Shown here: positions 58,188 to 64,000 of the stretch, one piece after another
Numbering within the stretch: the first letter of the stretch is position 1
Layout of the letters: each line of letters opens with the position of its first letter
NCBI GenBank assembly: GCA_963724705.1
Contig: CAVRVS010000007.1
Location: 558,001-622,000 of the forward strand
Direction: 5' to 3'
Length of the DNA stretch: 64,000 nucleotides
Source of the DNA: DASQPR01 sp963724705
Lineage (GTDB): Bacteria; Actinomycetota; Actinomycetes; Mycobacteriales; Micromonosporaceae
Program-made: the position numbers and the translations under genes
The notes under the pieces: model-generated
What the model saw: only the letters and a program-made list of their open reading frames with translations
What the model was told of the DNA's origin: nothing
Database searches by the model: none

Positions 58188-58913
58188 TCAGACCTCGCAC
58201 ACGTCGTCGTCACATGCCGGCCCGGCCGGGCCGACCGGCTGCAGCTTGACCGGCTCGCCTTCGCGTCGCTGCACCTCGCGAAGCGTGGCCAGCAGCGTTG
58301 CCGGGTCCTGGGCACCGGAGACCGCATACTTGCCGGCGAACACGAACGTCGGCACGCTGGAAATCCCGAGCGCGTACGCCTCCTGGATCTCGGCGGTCAC
58401 CTCGGCCACGCCCGCGTCAGAGTCGAGGAACTCCCGTACCGCTGCTTCGTCGAGCCCGGCCTCGACGGCGACGGCGGTGAGGTCATCGACGGAGCCGATG
58501 TTGCGGCCCTCGGTGAAATGCGCCCGGTGCAGGGCCTCGACGACTGCCGGACCGATACCCGCGCGGGTAGCGAACCAGGCGAGCCGGTGCGCGGTGAAGG
58601 TGTTGGCGATCAGCGCCGTGTCGTAGTGCAACTCGATGCCGTCGGCCGCGGCGACCTCGGTCGTGTGGCTGGTCAGTTGGCGTGCCCGCTCGGGACCGCC
58701 GAACTTGGGGGCGAGCCAGTCAAGCAGGGGATGCGCGTCCTTCGGCGTTGACGGATCGAGCTGGAACGGCTTGAAGGTCAGGTTCACGTCGCCGTCGAAG
58801 TCAGCGAGCGCGGCCTCGAGCCGGCGCTTGCCGATGTAGCACCACGGGCAGACGACGTCGGAATAAATGTCGATGTCCACGTCAGGATGCAACTCCGCGA
58901 CCGCGGCCGGCAT
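58188..58913 (-). CDS. DsbA-family (FrnE-like) oxidoreductase
   Basis: 241 residues with a thioredoxin fold interrupted by a helical insert. The redox motif is CPWC in YSDVVCPWCYIGKRRLEAA; a cis-Pro loop appears in GISSVPTFVF. There is no signal peptide, so it is cytoplasmic like FrnE, and a C-terminal CDDDVC pair may bind metal or act in redox. ATG 58913 is the family start. Confidence 0.88.
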   Translation of the reverse strand: MPAAVAELHPDVDIDIYSDVVCPWCYIGKRRLEAALADFDGDVNLTFKPFQLDPSTPKDAHPLLDWLAPKFGGPERARQLTSHTTEVAAADGIELHYDTALIANTFTAHRLAWFATRAGIGPAVVEALHRAHFTEGRNIGSVDDLTAVAVEAGLDEAAVREFLDSDAGVAEVTAEIQEAYALGISSVPTFVFAGKYAVSGAQDPATLLATLREVQRREGEPVKLQPVGPAGPACDDDVCEV

Positions 58914-58953
58914 TTCACTCTGGACCCTCGAATCAGCCCCGTCGTGGCCAGGG

Positions 58954-60705
58954 TCACGCGCCGAGCGCGGCAGCCAGCCGATCCACGACCTCTTCCAGGA
59001 GTACGTCCTCCCGCGCGCCGCTGCGCCGGTCACGCAATTCCACGTACCCGTGGGCGAGCCGGCGCCCGACCACGACCGACCACGGCACGCCGAGGAGTTC
59101 GGCGTCGGTGAACTTGACGCCGGCCGAGACACCGGCCCGATCGTCGACGATCGCGCGCAGTCCGGCGGCGGCGAGGTCGTCACCGAGTCCAAGCGCCGCC
59201 TCGATCTGAGCGTTGCCGGTCGCGACCACCTGCACGTCGGCCGGCGCGACGGCCACCGGCCACACCAGGCCGCGCTCGTCGTAATGCTGCTCGACGATCG
59301 TCGCCATCGCCCGGGTGATGCCGATGCCGTACGAACCCATGGTGATGCGGATCGGTTGACCGTCGGCACCGAGTGCGTCGAGGCCGAACACGTCGGCGTA
59401 GCGGCGGCCGAGCGCGAAGATGTGACCGATCTCGATGCCCCGACGGATCTCCAGCGGGCCGCCGCACGTCGGGCAGGCGTCGCCGGCGCGGATCTCGACG
59501 GCCTCGATGGTGCCGTCGGGCGTGAAGTCGCGGCCGGCCACGACGTTGATTGCGTGCCGGTCCGGTTCGTTGGCGCCGGTCACCCAGGCCGTCCCGCTGA
59601 CCACGCGAGGATCGACCAGGTAGCGAAACTTGGCCGGACCCTGCGGGCCGATGTATCCACGAACGAGATCCGGCCGAGCGGCGAAGTCGTCAAACATGGC
59701 GACCGTGGCCGGATAGAGCAGCGCGCCGACGCGCTTCAGATCGACCTCCCGGTTGCCCGGCACACCGATCACCAGGACTTCGGCCGTACCGTCCGGGTCG
59801 GTGACCTGGAGTACGACGTTTTTCAACGTATCCGCAGACCGCCAGTCGTCCCGGCCGCCAGCCCGCTGCGCGTTGACCTCCGAGACGAGCGATTCGATCG
59901 TCGGGGTGTCTGGCGTGTCGAGCACCTGGATCTCGGGATGGCGCAACGGATCCGATGCCGGCGGCGCGGGCGTCGTCACGGCTTCGGTGTTCGCCGAGTA
60001 GCCGCACGTCGGGCAGGCCACGTAGGTGTCCTCACCGACCTCTGCCTCGGCCAGGAACTCCTCGGAGGCGGACCCGCCCATGGCGCCGGACATGGCCGAC
60101 ACGATCGTGTAGCGCAGCCCGAGCCGGTCGAAGATCCGCTGGTACGCCCCGCGATGGGCGAGATAGGAGGCACGCTGGCCCGCGTCGTCGAGGTCGAATG
60201 AATATGCGTCTTTCATGATGAACTCACGCGTGCGCAGCAACCCGGCGCGCGGGCGCGGCTCGTCCCGGAACTTCGTCTGCATCTGGTAGAGGATCACCGG
60301 ATAGTCCCGATAGCTGGCACAGATGTCCTTCACCAGCAGCGTGAACAGCTCCTCGTGCGTTGGCGCGAGCAGATGGTCGGCGCCCCGCCGATCCTTGAGC
60401 CGGAAGATCTCCTGGCCGTATTCGGTCCAGCGACCACTCGCCTCGTACGGCTCCCGGGGCAGCAGCGACGGGAACTGCACCTGTTGGCCGCCGATGGCTC
60501 GCATCTCGTCGTGAATCACGTCGGCGATGCGGTCCACGACGAGCTTGCCGAGCGGCATCAGCGTGTATCCGCCGCTGGCCGCGCGACGGATGTAACCGGC
60601 CCGCACCAGCAGGCGGTGGCTCGGCACGTCGGCTTCGGCCGGATCCTCGCGCAGCGTACGGAGGAACATCGTCGACATCCGCAGGACGGGCTTCCGGTCG
60701 GGCAT
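58954..60705 (-). CDS. proS: Prolyl-tRNA synthetase (bacterial type)
   Basis: 583 residues, typical for the bacterial type. Class II motif 1 lies in the region around PLGKLVVDRIADVIHDEM, motif 2 in KFRDEPRPRAGLLRTREFIM, and motif 3 in MGSYGIGITRAMATI. An editing insertion (~residues 225-390) carries the KNVVLQV and VIGVPGNREVDLKR segments that deacylate Ala-tRNA-Pro. ATG 60705 is chosen over the open frame to 60807, which runs into the 22-bp repeats. Confidence 0.96.
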   Translation of the reverse strand: MPDRKPVLRMSTMFLRTLREDPAEADVPSHRLLVRAGYIRRAASGGYTLMPLGKLVVDRIADVIHDEMRAIGGQQVQFPSLLPREPYEASGRWTEYGQEIFRLKDRRGADHLLAPTHEELFTLLVKDICASYRDYPVILYQMQTKFRDEPRPRAGLLRTREFIMKDAYSFDLDDAGQRASYLAHRGAYQRIFDRLGLRYTIVSAMSGAMGGSASEEFLAEAEVGEDTYVACPTCGYSANTEAVTTPAPPASDPLRHPEIQVLDTPDTPTIESLVSEVNAQRAGGRDDWRSADTLKNVVLQVTDPDGTAEVLVIGVPGNREVDLKRVGALLYPATVAMFDDFAARPDLVRGYIGPQGPAKFRYLVDPRVVSGTAWVTGANEPDRHAINVVAGRDFTPDGTIEAVEIRAGDACPTCGGPLEIRRGIEIGHIFALGRRYADVFGLDALGADGQPIRITMGSYGIGITRAMATIVEQHYDERGLVWPVAVAPADVQVVATGNAQIEAALGLGDDLAAAGLRAIVDDRAGVSAGVKFTDAELLGVPWSVVVGRRLAHGYVELRDRRSGAREDVLLEEVVDRLAAALGA

Positions 60706-60750
60706 GGCGGCAGCGTACGCGTCCGCGGGCGGGTGCCTCGCTGTATTTCG

Positions 60751-60838
60751 GGCCCGACCACACCGGATTTCAAGGCCGACCACACCGGATTTCAGGCCCG
60801 ACCACACCGGATTTCAGGCCCGACCACACCGGATTTCG
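60751..60838. repeat. Four tandem 22-bp repeats upstream of proS
   Basis: Four head-to-tail copies of a 22-bp unit (GGCCCGACCACACCGGATTT plus CA) at 60751, 60773, 60795 and 60817; copy 2 starts AGGCC and copy 4 ends in G. Degenerate half-units flank both ends. The array is 46 bases upstream of the proS start and 140 bases before the SGNH gene. A period of 22 bp is close to two helical turns. No spacers, so not CRISPR. Confidence 0.85.
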
Positions 60839-60977
60839 AGACCGCTCGCACAGTGCTTTTCGGGCGTGCGCCACGTCACGGTGGCCGGCCGTTCGCCCAT
60901 CCGCCGGGCGCTGGCAAACTCAGGAACACGAGGTAACTTGCGACGGGTAGCGACGGCCGAGGGGGAGTGCGGCGGGG

Positions 60978-61748
60978 ATGGCGTGGCGGAGTTTCGTTGC
61001 GGTCGGCGACAGTTTCACCGAGGGGATCGATGACCCCGACCCGGAAACGGGCATCTTCCGGGGATGGGCCGACCTCGTCGCGACCCGGCTCGCCGTCGAG
61101 GCGTCTGACTTCCAATACGCCAACCTCGCCGTACGCGGCCGTCTGTTCGACAGCGTCGTCGACGAGCAGGTGCCGCCGACACTGCGTATGGCCCCCGATC
61201 TGGTGAGCTTCGCGGCCGGCGGCAACGACGCGTTGCGTCGCGGATTCCAGCCCGATCTTTTGCTGCCCCGCTTCCAGCACGTCGTCGGCACGCTTCGCGC
61301 GGCCGGATCCGAAGTCATCGTGTTCCGGTTCGCCGACGTGACCCGCCGGCTGCCCGGTCAACGCTTGATCTTGCCGCGCATGACCATGATGAACGACGCG
61401 GTCAGCCAGGCCCGCGACCGGCACGGCGCGCTCGTCGTCGATCTCTGGGGGGACGACGAATTCCTCAATCCGGCGCTCTGGAGCCTGGATCGCTTGCACA
61501 TGAACGCGATCGGGCATCGCCGAGTCGCCGCCCACGTGCTCGCCGCCCTCGGGATCGATCCGGACACCACGTGGCTCGACGCTCCGGCGTACCCGGCTCG
61601 CCTGTCCTGGACCGCGGCGCGAGCGGCCGACGCTCGCTGGACCCGGGACCATCTCGCGCCGTGGGTAAAGCGGCGCCTGACCGGACGCTCGTCCGGCGAC
61701 CACGTGATGCCGAAGCGGCCGACGCTGACCCCGTTCGCGGCCCGATAG
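60978..61748 (+). CDS. SGNH/GDSL-family hydrolase
   Basis: 256 residues. All four blocks of the superfamily are visible: Ser in VGDSFTEGIDDP, Gly in ANLAVRGR, Asn in FAAGGNDALRR and Asp-x-x-His in DRLHMNAIGHR. It is a cytoplasmic esterase or lipase-like enzyme with unknown substrate; no signal peptide. A purine-rich GAGGGGGAG lies upstream of the ATG. Confidence 0.9.
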   Translation: MAWRSFVAVGDSFTEGIDDPDPETGIFRGWADLVATRLAVEASDFQYANLAVRGRLFDSVVDEQVPPTLRMAPDLVSFAAGGNDALRRGFQPDLLLPRFQHVVGTLRAAGSEVIVFRFADVTRRLPGQRLILPRMTMMNDAVSQARDRHGALVVDLWGDDEFLNPALWSLDRLHMNAIGHRRVAAHVLAALGIDPDTTWLDAPAYPARLSWTAARAADARWTRDHLAPWVKRRLTGRSSGDHVMPKRPTLTPFAAR

Positions 61749-61803
61749 CCGTGGCGCGGCGGATCGCCGGCCGCCGCTAAGCCGCGCAGGTTACTGTTCG
61801 CGG

Positions 61804-62457
61804 ATGGTGATGAACTGGGCGGATTCGCCGGTCGTCGGCGCGCGGTCGTCGTGGACTCCGGTCGTGCTCGCCGTGTTCGTTGCCATCCCTGCGGCGGTTG
61901 GCCTCGCGGCGTGGCTCACCCGACGGCGTCGCCGCGCCGGTTGGGGTCATGACTGGGCCGCCCGCTCGGCCTGGGCCGAGGTTTTCATGACCGTGGGTAC
62001 GTTGCCGTGGCTCTGCCTCACGCTGCTGCCATCGGACCAGCCGCGCGACGCCAATCTCGTACTGTTTCGCGACCTTTCGCAGCAGGTGCAGACCGGCTAC
62101 GCGTACGCGATCGTCCAGATCGGCGGGAATCTCCTGGTTTTCGCCGCTCTCGGGTTCGGTATGCCGGTGCGATGGCGGGTGGGGCCACTCGCGGCGTTGC
62201 TGGTCGGCGCATTGGGGTCGACCGCGATCGAGTCTTTGCAGTGGGTCCTGGATCTCGGTCGCTATTCGTCGGTCGACGACGTGTTGGTCAACGCCGCCGG
62301 TGCCACGATCGCGGCATTCCTATCCCGGCCCTGGTGGCGCCGTCGCATCGGACCCGACGCGGGTCGGCCGGTCACGGGCCGGCGCGGCTCATCGAAGTCG
62401 GCACGCTCATCGAAGTCGGCACGCTCATCGGACCAGGACGCGACCGTATCTGTCTGA
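61804..62457 (+). CDS. VanZ-family membrane protein
   Basis: 217 residues with about four or five membrane helices. The VanZ core shows NLLVFAALGFGMPVRW, the conserved STAIESLQWVLDLGRYSSVDD motif and a following NAAGATIAAFL helix. VanZ proteins are associated with low-level teicoplanin resistance in enterococci, but most actinobacterial homologs have unknown roles. The C-terminal tail contains a repeated six-residue SSKSAR unit. Confidence 0.85.
   Translation: MVMNWADSPVVGARSSWTPVVLAVFVAIPAAVGLAAWLTRRRRRAGWGHDWAARSAWAEVFMTVGTLPWLCLTLLPSDQPRDANLVLFRDLSQQVQTGYAYAIVQIGGNLLVFAALGFGMPVRWRVGPLAALLVGALGSTAIESLQWVLDLGRYSSVDDVLVNAAGATIAAFLSRPWWRRRIGPDAGRPVTGRRGSSKSARSSKSARSSDQDATVSV
62389..62424. repeat. 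2 x 18-bp in-frame tandem repeat in the VanZ gene tail
   Basis: TCATCGAAGTCGGCACGC occurs twice without spacing and is followed by a third partial copy. It repeats the codons for SSKSAR, so length change here keeps the frame. Confidence 0.8.
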
Positions 62458-62600
62458 TCTGCACCGTTATGCGGGGCTGACTCTGCCGGGCATGCACCGA
62501 TACGGTGGGTCCGGCGACGAGTTCTATCGAGATGATCGGCCGCGATCACAGGTTCGGGCCGGCCGGTGAGCCCATGAGCGTTGTCCGGGAGGCGTGCGGG

Positions 62601-64000
62601 ATGTCCTACACGGAGGATGAGCTCTGGGACATGTTGCGCGAATCGGCCGAGATGCCGTACGGCGCGGCTCGGACCGCTCTCACCGAGCAGGTGATGCGTC
62701 ACGCCGACGCGCTCCGGGCGAGCGAACTCCGGTTCAAGGCGCGACTCCTGGCCACGAACGCGTACGTCTACGGCGGCCAGCCGGCGAAATCGTTCGTGAC
62801 CTTCGCGTGGTGCCTGGCCGAATACGATCGCGATCCGCGCGCCTACCGAGCATCGACACATACGCTCCTGTGGAAGTTCAAGGCGACCATCTCCGGACTC
62901 GTACGGTTCCCGGACATCTCGCTCGACCGGACGTACGAAGTGCTGGACGACATGGCCCGCCGCTGGCGCGAGGGTGGCCACAGCCCACACGCGGTTTACC
63001 AACTCCGGCACATGATCGCCCGACACCTCGGTGACCACGCGGCCGCGACGGAATGGTTCGACAAATGGTGCGCGGCACCGCGCGATGAGCTGTCTGACTG
63101 CGTCGGCTGCGACCCGACCGAGAAGGCCACGTGGCTCGCCGAGATCGGGCGTGATGCCGACGCGATCGCGGTTGCCGAGCCGCTGCTGGATGGTGACCTC
63201 GACTGCTCCGAGCAGCCCCGGTCGATCCTCACCGCGCTGATGGTGCCGTTCCTGCGCACCGGCCGGCTGGATGAGGCGCGGGACGCCCATCGCCGGGCCT
63301 ACCGGGCCCATCGGCCGATCGTCGCCGACCTGGCCGAGATCGGTCAGCACGTCGCGTTCTGCGCGGTCACCGGCAACGAAGCGCGTGGGCTGGAGATCGT
63401 CGAACGGCACCTCGGGTGGCTCGACAGCGCACCATCGCCCTACGCGGCGATGACGTTCGCCGGGCACGCGGCGCACCTGTTGCGGCGGGCGGCCACGACC
63501 GGCGCCGGCACTGGGCGCGTGCACCGCCCGGCGTTCGGGGACCGGCCGGCCGCCGATGTCGAGATCAAGGAGCTCGCCGACGAATTGGTCGCGCTGGCGA
63601 CGTCTATCGCCGTCAAGTTCGACGAGCGTAACGGGAACGACGCCCGCTCCGATGCGCTCGCGACGATTCTCGCGGCCGAGCCGGTCATCGACTACCTGCC
63701 GATCTCGCCCACGGCGGGATCACGTACGCACATCGGAGTGGCTCGGGTGACCCCCGGTGGCCCGGTCCGACCGTCACCGTTGGGCGACATCACGATCGCC
63801 GACGACCTCGGGCCGGACACGCTCCTCGACCTGGCCGAGACGTGGTATCGCGAGGAGCACATCGCCAACGCCGAAGCAGCCTGCGAAGCGTTTGACGCGC
63901 GCTACGGCACCACGGAGTTGACGCCACGGCAGCGCGGCCGCCGGGCCGAGCTCTATGGCCTCGCGTCGGCCAACAACGGCGAGCTCGCGATTGCCGAGCT
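62601..64000 (+). CDS. TPR-like helical repeat protein, 3'-truncated by the window edge
   Basis: The frame is open from here to the last base (466 codons) with strong coding-type third bases. ATG 62601 is preceded by GGGAGG at 8 bases; an in-frame ATG at 62574 is less supported. The chain is a run of paired amphipathic helices resembling tetratricopeptide repeats (GRDADAIAVAEPLLDGDLD, GRLDEARDAHRRAYRAH, ITIADDLGPDTLLDLAETWY). No enzymatic motif, membrane helix or signal peptide is seen in this part. Function unknown. Confidence 0.75.
   Translation, partial: MSYTEDELWDMLRESAEMPYGAARTALTEQVMRHADALRASELRFKARLLATNAYVYGGQPAKSFVTFAWCLAEYDRDPRAYRASTHTLLWKFKATISGLVRFPDISLDRTYEVLDDMARRWREGGHSPHAVYQLRHMIARHLGDHAAATEWFDKWCAAPRDELSDCVGCDPTEKATWLAEIGRDADAIAVAEPLLDGDLDCSEQPRSILTALMVPFLRTGRLDEARDAHRRAYRAHRPIVADLAEIGQHVAFCAVTGNEARGLEIVERHLGWLDSAPSPYAAMTFAGHAAHLLRRAATTGAGTGRVHRPAFGDRPAADVEIKELADELVALATSIAVKFDERNGNDARSDALATILAAEPVIDYLPISPTAGSRTHIGVARVTPGGPVRPSPLGDITIADDLGPDTLLDLAETWYREEHIANAEAACEAFDARYGTTELTPRQRGRRAELYGLASANNGELAIAE

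Noticed and set aside
60706..60807. N-terminal extension of ProS into the 22-bp repeats
   Set aside because: The repeat length is not a multiple of three and the added residues do not resemble ProS; ATG 60705 gives the standard N-terminus.
60751..60838. CRISPR array
   Set aside because: The 22-bp units are directly abutting with no unique spacers, and no cas genes are nearby.

Overview
The window is about 64 kb of GC-rich actinobacterial chromosome centred on the replication origin. The identification rests on the gene order pcnA/cca, murJ, pseudokinase, sigM, trxB, trxA, cwlM-like amidase, acetyltransferase, parB, parA, rsmG, jag, yidC, yidD, rnpA, rpmH, dnaA, dnaN, gnd, recF, DciA-like DUF721, gyrB, gyrA, DUF3566, tRNA-Ile, DLW-39, tRNA-Ala. 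This order is conserved in mycobacteria, streptomycetes and relatives. The acidic N-terminal tail of GyrA, three parS sites and TTGTCCACA/TTATCCACA-type DnaA boxes fit. The genus cannot be fixed from the window alone.

Layout. 1-3105: a truncated MFS transporter and an FMN-binding / ferric-reductase-like redox pair. 3169-4353: an AbiEi/DUF559 nuclease-like gene bracketed by two 64-bp palindromes. 4379-17945: tRNA end repair, peptidoglycan lipid II flippase and its pseudokinase partner, sigma factor M with a membrane-anchored partner, thioredoxin system, CwlM-like amidase, an aminotransferase and a Ddl-like ATP-grasp enzyme. 18075-27344 (minus strand): a HIT-like protein, a long non-coding stretch, parB-parA, rsmG, jag, yidC, yidD, rnpA and a 45-codon rpmH. 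27345-30212: dnaA flanked on both sides by DnaA-box clusters, with the AT-rich oriC between dnaA and dnaN. 30213-41581 (plus strand): replication genes through gyrA. The minus-strand genes left of dnaA and plus-strand genes to its right are co-directional with bidirectional forks.

42.0-49.0 kb looks like an eroded island. It starts at tRNA-Ala, holds a secreted protein of unknown function, several gene relics, a P-loop kinase, a decayed tyrosine recombinase, an S51 peptidase and a HelD/HelR-like ATPase, and ends near a degenerate copy of the tRNA-Ala 3' end (49007-49039). 49.2-62.4 kb carries a stand-alone UvrA-like protein with an AraC-VOC pair, then small metabolic and stress genes (TenA, MntP, CDF transporter, GrpB, YbaK, DsbA/FrnE-like), proS behind a 4 x 22-bp tandem repeat, an SGNH hydrolase and a VanZ protein. 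The window closes inside a long TPR-like protein.

A caution for users: five breaks of reading frame, all repaired by removing a single base, most of them from a short G or C run, hit murJ (two), its pseudokinase, the HelR-like ATPase and mntP. Because murJ is normally essential, the most economical reading is insertion errors in the assembly, not gene death.
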